The position numbers and the translations under genes were made by a program. DNA of 64,000 nt, taken from Polytrichum commune. Taxonomy: Eukaryota; Streptophyta; Polytrichopsida; Polytrichales; Polytrichaceae. This document shows positions 11,973 to 23,018 of the stretch, piece after piece. Below the pieces are notes generated by a model, which did not search any database, was not told where the DNA came from, and saw only the letters and a program-made list of their open reading frames with translations. The stretch spans positions 18,248,527 to 18,312,526 of the forward strand of contig OX485808.1 in assembly GCA_950295325.1 (NCBI GenBank), written 5' to 3'. Each line of letters opens with the position of its first letter. Within the stretch, counting starts at the first letter, position 1.

Positions 11973-12624
11973 TCAAATTGCCGGCTCGTAGTCTTCAATA
12001 CTGTAACAGGATTGTAAGTGCACATCGAATGTGCACATGCACTTAAGCATCAATGCTATATTATAATATCATTGTTTCAAAATTTCAGCAAGCTATGTAG
12101 TATATACCTACCTAATAATTTTACATAACTTGATGATTAAGCATAATAGTAGTACTGCTGAGGGCAGTAGATGAAATTCATATATATATAAGCAACTCAT
12201 ACAGGTAGCAATACAATCTCTACTCCAAAACTCCAGCCTTAATGCTCTAATTTTTTCAATGTGCCCATCAGTGGATGTAATGTAAGTGGATTGTAACCAA
12301 AATTTTGCGTACAAAAATTTCAATTTGACATACTTTAGTGCATTGAAATTCCCTTTCAATCTGATGATTGTAGCTATATATTCAGTGCCTTTTACAAATT
12401 GTTGATGGACAGAGCGCAAATTACGGAAGATTCCCACTCATCCATGTTGGATCTTTCGGCTGGTTAGCAAGTGAATGCCCTGCATGTTGGGAAGCCGTCT
12501 TACTGGCCAACAGCCAAAAATCATCTGTACTACTATCTGATGAAAAGATACAGGGCTAGGGATAGCTTCCGTTGCTTGCGGAAGACTTTGTCTTGCAAAA
12601 GCTGTTCTGAGGAGTTCGGAGCTA

Positions 12625-12850
12625 TGATCGGGGAGAACCAGCAGTCAGTTACAGATGAACCAGTTGAGTTTGAGAAATGACCGGTTGAAGTTCAAGACTT
12701 TAGGAGAATTACCGATCACTTTAGAGGAATTTATGGAATATACCCCAAATTAATATAGAAAAACTGAAGGATGTCAACATGTAATCGGTTGGACTTGCAA
12801 ACATTAGGATCTCAACCGATTATGCCCAAAAATCTCCCCAATCACTGGTT
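12625..12850 (+). repeat. R2 family repeat, full-length copy
   Basis: Starts TGATCGGGGAGAACC and ends in a near-inverted ATCTCCCCAATCA, giving about 12-bp imperfect inverted ends around a 226-bp non-coding body. The inner blocks 'gatgaaccagttgagttt', 'gaccggttgaagttcaagac' and 'gattatgcccaaaaatc' recur in five other places in the window. Confidence 0.7.
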
Positions 12851-12899
12851 TGGAGACGACATTTTGCAGGGTGAATATTGTAAAACAACTAACTTATTA

Positions 12900-14440
12900 C
12901 TTACTCCTTAGTACTTCCCTGGCTCTCTTTGGAGCCCATATAAAGTAATGCCCTTCTTCCAGTGTCTGCCATCCACAAGCAGCTTCTTTTACGATCTGAG
13001 TCCACCTTCCATGAATCTCTTCAAGTAGTTTGCCAGTGCTGCAGTTTGGTTCACAGGTAGCTTAACCTGACACCAACACCGAACCTATGACCACCCAATT
13101 AGTTGAGTTGGGATTTATAGCTGCACATAAATCTTTACGTCTTTGGACATTGGGATTTGTGTGCCGCTATCAATCCTGCGCATTTATTGGGTGGTCACAG
13201 GTACAGTGTTGGTGTTGGGTGGTCACGGGTGTTGGTGTTGCGTTGACTTAGGTATATAGTTCGTCATCAGCAGGGTGGGTGTCTGCGAGAATCTTATTCT
13301 GGGTGATGGCAGTCTGTGTTGTCAGACGCGCCTGAACCATCCTGAAGCTCTTCTCCAGCTGAATCTGATTTTTTTCTCATCCTGCAGCACCCTCACTTTG
13401 TGACTCTGAAATTTAAATGAGTTTGGAGGATGGCATGTGGAATGAGAGATCAAAAGATTTGGCTGAGGAGGAACTTCGGAGTGGTTCAAGCGTGTCAACA
13501 CCACAGGCTTCCATTTAAGTTCAGGTTAACTTCAAACATGAGGAAGTCTCGTGATGCAGAATACCAACAGCTACATTCTCAAACTCGTCTGGTCAACCTG
13601 TAAGGAACCTCCTATATTGAGATGTTGTATGAACAGGCGGTGTAAGTTCAGTGCATGGTAGTAATATACTGACTATGGAATATTTTGTACATGCATGTGA
13701 TATTGCGACTCATCAATTGGAGAAGTGGTGGCATGAATTTCATTCTGCCTCCACACTCGTGCTTGAGTCAAGTTGTTATGGCACACTTACTTATCTTCAT
13801 GGTTGAATTCTGACTGTTTTCAGATCATGGCATGATCTGCTTACTGTTTTGTGGGGTCCAGACGCAGTTTCTGGTGTTACTAACAGTGGTAAAGTTGGTA
13901 CAGAGGTGAAGCAATTTCGATCAACCGCTCCAGGCAGAACTACAGTTCGGTGTGGTCAGGGTGCCACATAGGATTTATTGCTCTCTCCACCAACGACACC
14001 GTGCCACGTGGTAGTTAGAGCTTCTTAAGAGGAACGGCAATGAGTTGGATGAATAGCATTGGTTCAAATGAGCAAGTGGTTGCCACATGAGAGGAAGTAT
14101 GGGGAGTGGCAACAATGACTTTTTAGCTTCGGATTTTGCTTTGGATCTTGCTTCGGTATCTACTTGGCAATAAAGTAGAGTGACATGGCACAATAAATGT
14201 AGTTCACAACTACCGGGCACTAGTGCCCGGAAGTCCCACAATATAAGGAGAAAAACGAGGAAAAGGAGACTTTTCTTGGGCAAGGTGCCACGTTGGAGGA
14301 AGTTGTGAAACTTCCGGTGCCTCTTGTGTGGCAAGGGCCTTAGTCATCTTCGTCTAAACTCTCAGCTTTTAGAAAAATGTGCTTGCCAAGTGGATTTTCT
14401 TTTGTTTGTTGAAGAAAAAGGTTTCATTCTGCCATTCTCT
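12900..14440. other. Upstream flank of TRM5
   Basis: No coding gene recognised. Around 13189-13245 there is a small imperfect direct repeat of 'gggtggtcacgggt...gttggtgttg'. At 14216-14229 there is a perfect 14-bp palindrome GGGCACTAGTGCCC. The TRM5 core promoter must lie in the last few hundred bases, but I cannot point to a TATA box. Confidence 0.45.
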
Positions 14441-14452
14441 CTGCACAGGTCC

Positions 14453-14468
14453 TAGGGTTTAGGGTTTA
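14453..14468 (+). promoter_or_regulatory. Telo-box-like motif upstream of TRM5
   Basis: Two consecutive AGGGTTTA words sit about 70 bp before the start codon. This is the telo-box (AAACCCTA read on the other strand), which in plants is over-represented in promoters and 5' leaders of translation and ribosome-related genes. That location fits a tRNA-modification gene. Its activity here is inferred. Confidence 0.6.
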
Positions 14469-14536
14469 ACGAGCTTGTGTTTGTGTTGTGGTGGTGCCCG
14501 AGAAAGAGATGTGATAATACCGACCAATCCTTCACA

Positions 14537-17500
14537 ATGAGCAGGGCATGGAATGCCTGCATGCTGGGCATTGCATCCAGATGCATTCCAACTCACAGGC
14601 ACACCAGCTTTGGTTTTCTAATTTCTGTGAAACAGCGCAGTTATGGCAGAAAACTCTCTCAATTTGCAGTGTCCAGCTTGCGGGAGGACAGGGAGAGCAG
14701 GAGCAGCGTGGGAAGAGAGGACGGGGCCGTGGTCGCCGAGAGCAATCTCGTGAACGCCAAGGAGCTCGTGGAAAAGCTTGCGACCGACGACGGTAAGGTG
14801 AAGAGATTCCTCAAGGGCGCGGACCTCGACAGGGAGAGTTTCTCCCGGGTTTACACCCTCACAGCGCTGCGAGTCCCAGCTGAAGACTGCGGGGTTTACG
14901 TGTCGAAAGTGAAGGCTCATCTTCTCAATTGGCCGCGAGTGAAGAACGTGGCCCGAGTCGAGGGGGACGACGGCGATTCAGCTCTGGAATCGTTGTTTTG
15001 GGAGAAAACCCCCGAGAAATCCCAGAGGGTGGTGGAGTCGGTTAGGGTTGCGGTTTACGGCGACAATTATGCGGAGGATTCTCAGGTTAGGCAAATTCGG
15101 AGGTTTCCTCGTCTGGACAAGCTTGCCCAGGGTGTGGACAGCGTTCTAGGTGAAAAACAGATGTCTCGGGATAGGCCTCTGGTGCGAGGTGCAAGCAGAA
15201 AGTCCTGGGAAGAGGGAGCGATCACAGTTGAGGTTGTGAAAACTTTGGAGGATAAGAATGGCCAAAATCCGGGTAATCCTTGTTCCCATTGTTCTGTTTT
15301 GTCTAATTCTCCTGCATATCTGTATGTGTTTTTCTTTAACAACCTGTATTTGGCTTTTGGTTTTTCTACTTCAGGGCTTTGCCTTATCTCTCCTGGATGT
15401 CTCCCCTGTGTTGAAATTGATGGCTTAGTGCACATGGTATACAACAATTTGCTTAAATCTTCTTTGTTACCCTGGAGATCAGTAGCAGAAAATTAAGGTG
15501 AGGATCCCCACTCTTGGGAACTGATGATGAGTCAGTGGGGATGTTGTGGAAGGTGGCTTCCATGTAGATTGTTGTGGATGGAGGCCCCTGGTCAAATGGC
15601 TTGCCACTGTTTGGTTATTGCCACATGTTTGATTTTGCCTTCTATTACATTCTCGTGTTTGATTGCTTCCTTTAGATTGCTTTGTATTGAGTATGTAACC
15701 TTAAGAGCTTTGGATTAGTCTCTTTTGAATCTTATTTCATGGTTTACTGGTTACCTTTATCTGTAAGTGTTGATGTTTGAACATCGATAGATGCTTACAA
15801 GGATACATTTTCTTCATCTTCTACATGGATGCTCTGTTCCATGGTTTAATATTCAAGTTTGTGATTACTCTGTTTGTGGGTCACCAAATCTTTTTCTGGG
15901 TGTGCATCAGGGAGGCTTTTATGAAATTATAGAATAGTAATGGAGCTCATTAATAATTTGTGCTGTCCAGGTGACGAATTTGACGAGCTCGACAAGTGGA
16001 AAAGGGCAACACGGTTGTTGCTGTTAGATGAAAAGTACAGTGGCAAGACCGAGGACAAGCTTCCGCAGGCTGTGCAGGTGGCCTCCTATGCTTTGTAAGC
16101 CATCACTGCTTCAAAATAGTTTGCAAGTTGTGCTGTTTGCTCCCACTCTGGATCTGCACTAAATCTTTACCTGAAATTATATCGTTAGGTTATAAGTCTC
16201 TTAGTAATCTAGTGTCTGTTTCTTTGTTGGGTCACTATCCTTTCCTCACCTTCATGAATTGTTGAATGTTGTGCTGGCACTATCTGCAGATGATACTGCA
16301 GAATAAAGGATGCGAGCTTGTGCAGTGCCGGTTGACTCTAGGATATGATTATTGGCCCATGGACGAGGTTTTTAATGATCCCCTATGGCTTACCCTCTGT
16401 TTTGTAACTTCTGCTGCTAATATGTCCAGGAGGTATAGAAAATTGCATGATTATGTGTCATTGTCATTTGCTACATCACTATCGAGAGTAGGCACGTGTG
16501 TGTGTGTGTGTGTGTGTAAAACTCCTTCACACTTTTGCCTAACGTGTCCTACATGTCCTTGTTTCCATTGCTTCATCTAGTTTATGGTAATAATGTTACA
16601 ATTTATACAGTTGTGTACATGATGATGCGTGTTTGAAACTTAAATTAAAAGAATTTGGGTGCCAGATCTTGAGACAAGTGCTCCCGGCAGGGATGACAAT
16701 ACCAAGTGCATTTGAATCTGTGGGCCACATTGCGCACCTCAATCTGCGAAATGAGCACCTACCCTTCCGACATGTTATAGCTCAGGTCTCCACTCCGAGT
16801 CTGAATGCCTCTGAGATTTACAGTATGGCTGTTCTTCTGTTTCTTGATTACCTTTGTCTTCAAATTTCATGTGGCTTCACCTTTTCTTTCTTAATTTATT
16901 GTGTGAATTTGGTGCAGATTGTTTTGGAGAAGAACAAGCCACGTATACGAACAGTTGTGAACAAAACCGATGTAATACATAACAAGTACCGTACCATGCA
17001 GCTTGAGCTTCTTGCTGGGAACAGTTCTCTCATCACGACTGTGGTGGAACATGGGCTCTCTTTGCGGGTTGATCTTGCTGCTGTGTGAGTTTCTGCTGTC
17101 TAGTGTGTTGTTTTGGATCTTTGCTTTTATGCATTAAACAGATACTGGGTTAATAAATAGTGGAGTACGGGTGTTAACAGAACATGGTCTGTACAGTGCT
17201 ACTATCACTTAAACTTTTCAGGATTCCATGGAAGGCTGAGAAAAAATCCTGGAGATTATTTTTGTACATTGTTGTTAATCTAGATATAGTATGCCGAGTA
17301 TCAGCATATATCTTTGACCTGACATAGTTTATATATTTTAGATATTGGAACTCCCGACTTGCAACAGAAAGGCAACGACTTGTTGATACTTTCGATGAGA
17401 AAGACATTGTGTGTAAGTACATTTTCGGCCTAGTTTTAAATTCAACTCCATTATGTCAAGTTGTTAATAATCTTAATTTTAAAGTTCACAGGTTCTAGCG

Positions 17501-19014
17501 TGAAGAGAAAACTCTCTCAAAAATCGAGCAAGATTTGTTCACTCTCTGCAAATATTGTTTGACTGCCTGTACAGGTGACATGTTTGCTGGCGTTGGGCCT
17601 ATAGCAGTTGTTGCTGGAAAGAAAGTAAAATATGTGTACGCCAATGATCTGAATCCAACTGCAGTCACCTATATGCAACATAATGTGAGCTTAAATAAGC
17701 TTGGTAACAGAGTTGAGGTACTTGTACTTCGCACTATTTATCTACCATATGCTTCACTTGCACTCTCATCCCCAAGTGCATGTTCAGAATGCAATTACAC
17801 CAATGAATTGATAACTTCTCAATGACGAGCTTCTATTTGATCACCCCAATGTCGCTAAAAGTATCTGAATTTGCAGTCCCGTCAACCCTCACTATTGTCA
17901 AAAAAAATTTCCTTGTTCTTATTGATGGGCATCCTGTTAAGCATGTCCTTGTATCTGTATCTAAATGAGGGTCACCCTGGATTGCAATGGGCTTGAGTAG
18001 TGTTGGAGAAAAATGGTGATACAGTTTCTCAGACTATTTCAAGTTAATTCTCTTGAAAGGTTCAGGAAGTGTGTTATCCAGATATATTTCAGATACAGGA
18101 TAATCTTGAAACTTACATTAGACTTACTCAGATGGTAACTTTTAAAACTGAGTGTGGTTGAAGGTGCTTCATAACACTTAATTAGTTGCTATAATCAGTG
18201 GTTTTGCTGACATGCTTGCATTACAGGTGAGCAATGAGGATGGACGGAAGTTTGTACAAAATCTCTTGGCAAGGGATCCACCATTATTTTTTTCACAAGT
18301 GGTCATGAATCTACCCCTTGATGCAGCTGAGTTCCTAGGTAACTACTTATCTCAATTATGAACATATTTTGGTGGTTGAGATGTATCTGCTCACCTATGT
18401 GTTGCATCTCAAGAATGTACTTCCATAAACGAGCATAACTTGTTATTTCCTGCATGATGCAGATGTTTTTAAGCACGCATTTGCAAGAGAGATATGGGGG
18501 AACCGGGCCCTTCCTAGAATCCATGTTTATGGGTTCTCAAAGGCTTCCAATCCAGAAGCTGAATACTCTGATGTAAGTAGTCCTTTTGGGTGCAACTTCA
18601 GCAGTTCATACTTGAACGAAGAAATCAGCAGTTTTAAATATTTTCTTATGCCACTTCAAAGCCGCGAAGTCTAGATGTGCAAGGATGCTCTAAAAACTTG
18701 CCAGAAACTGCTGATGCGTGTATTTCTCTCAACTGTGGGAACCTATGTGAGCTTGCCATAAATGGTTTCACTTTAACTTAATTTACAGCAAGAAGTAGAT
18801 GAAGTTGTTAACTGAAAATATCCAAGTTCTGAAATTTTTTAAATTGACATTGCATGCACAGATAATAGCAGATATTTTGGGTGAAATGCCCCATCCAATA
18901 GACATGCATCGCGTTCGGCTCGTCGCCCCTGGAAAGTGGATGCTGTGTGCCTCCTTCCGTCTTCCTGCAGTTGCGGCCCTTACCAAAGAGTCATCAATAC
19001 GAGAATTTGCTTAG
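14537..19014 (+). CDS. TRM5: tRNA (guanine-37-N1)-methyltransferase, TRM5/Met-10+ family, organelle-type
   Basis: This enzyme methylates N1 of G37, next to the anticodon, using S-adenosylmethionine; m1G37 prevents +1 frameshifting. I read ten exons: 14537-15272, 15971-16077, 16290-16367, 16666-16785, 16918-17084, 17342-17412, 17575-17717, 18227-18338, 18463-18572 and 18862-19014. All introns are GT-AG and every phase joins, giving 598 codons with no stop. Visible motifs: the YWNSRL block (about residues 404-409), the SAM-binding loop DMFAGVGP (428-435), ANDLNP (449-454), MNLPLDAAEFL (501-511), and RLVAPGKWMLCASF near the C terminus. The N-terminal half carries the VPAEDCGVYVSK...LLNWPRV region typical of the second plant TRM5 form (Arabidopsis At4g27340-like). 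The first 45 residues are basic and Ser-rich with few acids, consistent with a mitochondrial or plastid transit peptide. The frame is open back to 14477 but contains no earlier ATG, which fixes the start. The gene looks intact and functional. Confidence 0.95.
16497..16518. repeat. (GT)n microsatellite in a TRM5 intron
   Basis: About eleven GT/TG units inside the third intron of the TRM5 gene, well away from both splice sites. Confidence 0.9.
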
Positions 19015-19804
19015 CTGTGGTTTGCAACTTCAATTTAAAATGGTGCCTTCTATATAAGTTTAGGAGTTTGTGAAGACCATCTTTGGACTCCCTGCTAATT
19101 CTAGTACCAGCAAGGTTCACACTATATTACTCCACTAAACTTCTTCTTTGAAGGAAGGCACTGCCCTGCAATCCACTGTACCAATAGTTCCTCCCATTAT
19201 TTTGTAGTTAGACCCTTCTTGTAAGCATATTCTTTCCCTGGGCCTTGGATCAGTTCTCCACCTCTCATCTGTAAATGTACCTGTTGACTACTTAAAACCT
19301 GTCATTCAGATACTTTCTCTATTTGCACTGCTTCAGTTTTGACATGTGTGCATTCTCCTAAGTATGAGACATGGCATCTCCCTAAAAATGACATGCTTAG
19401 AATGCAACTACACTGATATGTGCAATTAGCTTGCCTTCATGAATGGGTTGCCTCTTTTACCCATGCAAATTACTCTGGGTCAAAATCAGCTTACAAACAC
19501 TTATAACTTGTTTATTCATATGTTTAGAAACCACAGTGAAAACCTAATTTGCGTACTTGATATTGTGGTGATAAATATTGAAAATAGTGTGGAATGTTGA
19601 TAAATTCGTATAGGATAACCTAACTGTGCAGGTCGGTGTAGAAGCTTAGATTTTGGGTTCTTGTATTTTGCAAATCTGAAGACCAGTAAGACTAGAGTTA
19701 GCATGAAAATAAGCCTGAATAGTCGTCATAGTAAGGCACGTGTTGCTTGGGGCTACGTAGTCAGTATAAGTAATTTAGAAATTTTTAGTTAGTCATCATT
19801 CGGA

Positions 19805-19888
19805 GCGCAGCTGGTGTAGTGGTATCATAGTACCCTCCCAAAAAAACGGAGATCGGTACTGACCGGGGTTCGATTCCCCGGCTGCGCA
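19805..19888 (+). tRNA. tRNA-Gly(CCC) with a 13-nt intron
   Basis: The cloverleaf is complete. The acceptor stem GCGCAGC (19805-19811) pairs perfectly with GCTGCGC (19881-19887), and the discriminator base is A. The T arm reads CCGGG-GTTCGAT-TCCCCGG. The anticodon stem GTACC (19830-19834) pairs with GGTAC (19855-19859), and the anticodon is CCC (19837-19839) for glycine codon GGG. After A37 (19840) lies AAAAAACGGAGAT (19841-19853), then C38. This insertion is at the canonical 37/38 intron site. Its GGAG can pair with CTCC of the anticodon loop, including the expected pair between C32 and the third-last intron base. Without it the tRNA is 71 nt. The internal A and B boxes are intact. Plant nuclear tRNA introns are classically known in tRNA-Tyr and elongator tRNA-Met, so one in tRNA-Gly is unusual. 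Confidence 0.95.
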
Positions 19889-19890
19889 TG

Positions 19891-19897
19891 TTTTTTT
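19891..19897 (+). terminator. RNA polymerase III T-run terminator
   Basis: Seven consecutive T residues begin three bases after the tRNA-Gly end, the standard Pol III stop. Its presence supports a transcribed tRNA gene. Confidence 0.9.
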
Positions 19898-20110
19898 GCA
19901 AGTCTCTTTTGTTTGTGCCTTTGAGGTTGAGGCATCTCTAAGCGATAAAATGAAAGTTTGCATCTGTTTAGGAGGAGTTATAGCGGGGGATTATTTTTCT
20001 TGCGAAGAGAAACAAATTCTAAGGAGAATTCGAATTTTTTTTTTTAAAACTTGATTCTTTTTTTCATGAATATGGAAATTGCTACAAATTTTGATGCAGT
20101 AAAGTTAGGG

Positions 20111-21382
20111 TAACACATAATCAATTTATAGGTTTTCTCATAACCGCTTATCTGAATTATACTACTTGACTATGACGATTGTCAAAATTCTTATGAGGGG
20201 AATTAATTGCAAGTCGCCACCACATAAATCTTAACTTTGTTTGCTTGAACAATATAGATCTCATCCATGTCGACATTACATGACCCTAGTGAACGGTTAA
20301 ATGGTTGACTATGCATGCCTCGATCTTAAGTGTTGATTTTGTGCAAGGCATATGCTTTCTTCGTCTGATGAGGTAGCAACCTTTTATTTGATATCACTCA
20401 AGTAAGTATCCCATTGTATTGATATTGGTAGGGTACGGGTATTTGGAGATATTCAAGTTTTGATATCAATCGTGCCTATGTTCCAGGCAAATATCTTATA
20501 CTCAAAATGGGTTAGTCTAGCCTAGTATAACTATGGTATTAGGTACGCATTGACTCAAATATCGACTTGTGTGTATAAGGTAGAAAAACCAAAAACAGTG
20601 AATGACCACTACTAGTGGCACTAGAGTAGGGGTAAAGTGATTCTTGTGTGGACCCAAAATGGTTGATTGTAAAAGTGGTGGCCCAAAAAGGATGCATTGA
20701 TTGGCCAAATAGGTGATACTTCACACCACTTGCAATCACTTTTGGGTGCCATTGAGTTAACCGTTTTGTCAACTTTTGTGCTCATTCATATGCAAAGTAG
20801 GATATTTTGATGCTCAAATTAGGGAGACTCTACTATAGAAGTAGGGGGTTTGATTCACTTGCCACTTTGACAAAATGCGACTAATTATATATATAGAATA
20901 AAATTATGAAACAACTTTCTTTCCTTATCATTTCCTCTACTCCATCTCCAAAACATATTGCACAAATCTCAAGCCACTCTTTTTGGCCAAATCGATTTAT
21001 TTTCACCATTCTCCATAGCTCTACCTTACAAAGCTTCTCTCATCTTGTGATGCCCACCAAGTAGCACCAAATGTGACCAATATTACAATTTTATATGAGT
21101 CAGTGGTAACTTCTTTATACAACATTGCTATGGTATGTTGATGCCATGCATTCACTTATATAAAGTTGAGGCATCCATAGTCAATTAGGTCCATTTAACC
21201 GCTCACTAGGGTACTAGTAATGCCGACATGGATAAGATCTATATTTTTTAGGTGAACGGAGTTAAGGTTTATGTGGTGACGACTTGTGATTGATTACCCT
21301 CATAACAATTTTGACTGTCGTAGCCAAGAATTAGCATTTAGATGAGCAGTTATGAGGTAACCAATAAATTGACTATGTGTTA
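20111..21382. mobile_element. Non-autonomous DNA element with ~220-bp inverted ends
   Basis: The left arm (about 20111-20327) and the right arm (about 21165-21382) are inverted copies of each other over roughly 220 bp at about 75-80% identity by eye. Shared landmarks include 'catccatgtcgrcatta', 'ccctagtgarcggttaaatg' and 'ccaccacataaa.cttaac'. The central 800 bp are non-coding. Such long terminal inverted repeats without a transposase resemble non-autonomous Mutator-like elements, but I found no convincing 9-bp target duplication, so the class is inferred. Confidence 0.65.
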
Positions 21383-21594
21383 ATATACATCCATATTCAC
21401 AATCTATACAGGCTTCACCAACTTCATAAAATTGTGTTTTTTATATCGATGTGTTTGAAACCTTATTATATATATTGATGATCAAAATATAACATATGTA
21501 TTTGCATCCAAATGCACCCAAGCTACATATTTGAACTCAAATCTTCAATGACAACAATGTGTTTAACTTGTTCGAGTAATGCACTTGAAAAATC

Positions 21595-21700
21595 AATTGA
21601 TTTTAGATAGGGTCGCTTTTGACTTGATTAACTAAAATTAAAATTATGTACGCTTATTTTATGCTTGGAGAGGCCCAGCGTGGGCCTCTTGGAAGCTCAG
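21595..21700 (-). repeat. Short dispersed repeat shared with 39880-39975
   Basis: Contains 'tagggtcgcttttgac' and 'gcttggagaggcccag', which occur inverted at 39880-39975 ('ggcctctccaagc', 'aaaagcgaccctatcc'). The extent and class are unknown. Confidence 0.45.
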
Positions 21701-22054
21701 GGGTTATGAGGCTTTCAAAGGTATGATGACATAATCCTCCATTCATTATCAAAATTGCTCATTAGCTACCAATTATGCTAAACATGAATTTGTTTTGGAG
21801 AAACTAGTTGATAAGCTATCCTATTGTTTTCCCCATAATGCATACCTCAACCTAGGACTTATGGTGAAATGGTAGCACATCCAACTTCAGATCAGAACGT
21901 TGCATGAACAATTCACACCGGATTCTACACCCCAAATTCTTGCTATTACTAGTGGGAAAATTTGTCTAAGAGTAATTGCCTCCTACAAATCCTCGCCCAT
22001 GCTTTGACCTTGAAGTTCTCACTCATTGTCACATAAGACCTACAAACAAAAGAG

Positions 22055-22114
22055 AGCCACTAATCAAATATAGGTGTCCGATTAAGAGAAGTAACCAAAT
22101 ACCGCCCACATACC
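22055..22114 (-). repeat. R1 family end fragment
   Basis: Carries only the R1 terminal block 'ataggtgtccgattaagaga' followed by 'agtaaccaaat'. The rest of the repeat is absent. Confidence 0.45.
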
Positions 22115-22345
22115 TTAAACAACGTCCGATTACATGAGAATGCAAACAAATGCATTGAAGTAGAAAGACATGAAAGATAAATCCATGACGCTCATCATCT
22201 GAGGCGTCTAATCTCAAAACATGTATTGCACAAGTTCAACCATGCACCTATTATTCAACACTTTGGTTTTGCACTTGCACAGCACATCAATCATGGAGAT
22301 AGGCAGACAATTATCTTGAAAACATTGTGAGATGCCCAAAGGCTT

Positions 22346-22351
22346 TTTATT
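22346..22351 (-). promoter_or_regulatory. Candidate poly(A) signal of the SRF kinase gene
   Basis: AATAAA on the minus strand about 670 bp past the SRF stop codon, with U-rich sequence around it. The distance is long for a plant 3' UTR, so this is only a candidate. Confidence 0.25.
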
Positions 22352-23018
22352 GGATAAACCTTTTTTACAGATTATGGCCCAAAAGAGCCAAGTTGTAATC
22401 CTGCATCCATTATGAAGACACTCTGCTGAAATGCTAACTAGCTAGAAGCTATTTTGGGAGCTAGCTATTTCTGTTAAAAAAGTGGTGGATGGTCTCAGAA
22501 AACGACCTCCTGAAAGAATGTGGTTGATCTGCAGCACTCAGAAAAGGAAATACAGCAAATTTGTATCTACAATACAATCGAATCATATGGTGTTCAAATT
22601 GGGGAGGTCAGAATTTGTTTCCTGCTCCTGTGCACAATGTAAAATTAAAAACTGTCTCCTCACACTTAAGGGTCACTAGGCATTATTGTTGTTGTCGTCC
22701 TTCCATGGCCAGCTTCAAAATTCAATTAGCTCTGCCAAAGGGAGAAGCACATTCGATGCAAGAAAGATCTCTCACAGGATGATAGGTGTCATCCTTGAGT
22801 ACATGTGAAGATTGATTTGAAAAACCAAAATCCCCACTTGCACTCGAACAAACTCTTGTTGCATATATAATCAGCCTGATCCTTCAAATTCACTTCAGAA
22901 CGTATTGGTTGTTATCATCATCATCCAGGACCCGAAGAACTCTTTTTCATTGCACAGATGGAATCTCTTTCATTGGCTGCCTGGCCTGTAAATGTGACAA
23001 GAAAGCTCCAGGAGTGTA

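Noticed and set aside
13975-14334. Minus-strand 119-codon frame
   Set aside because: No motif, sits in TRM5 upstream sequence, and composition gives no sign of selection.
14548-14920. Alternative plus-frame and minus-strand open frames over TRM5 exon 1
   Set aside because: They overlap the TRM5 exon, whose frame continues across nine introns into conserved motifs. They are shadows in GC-rich coding DNA.
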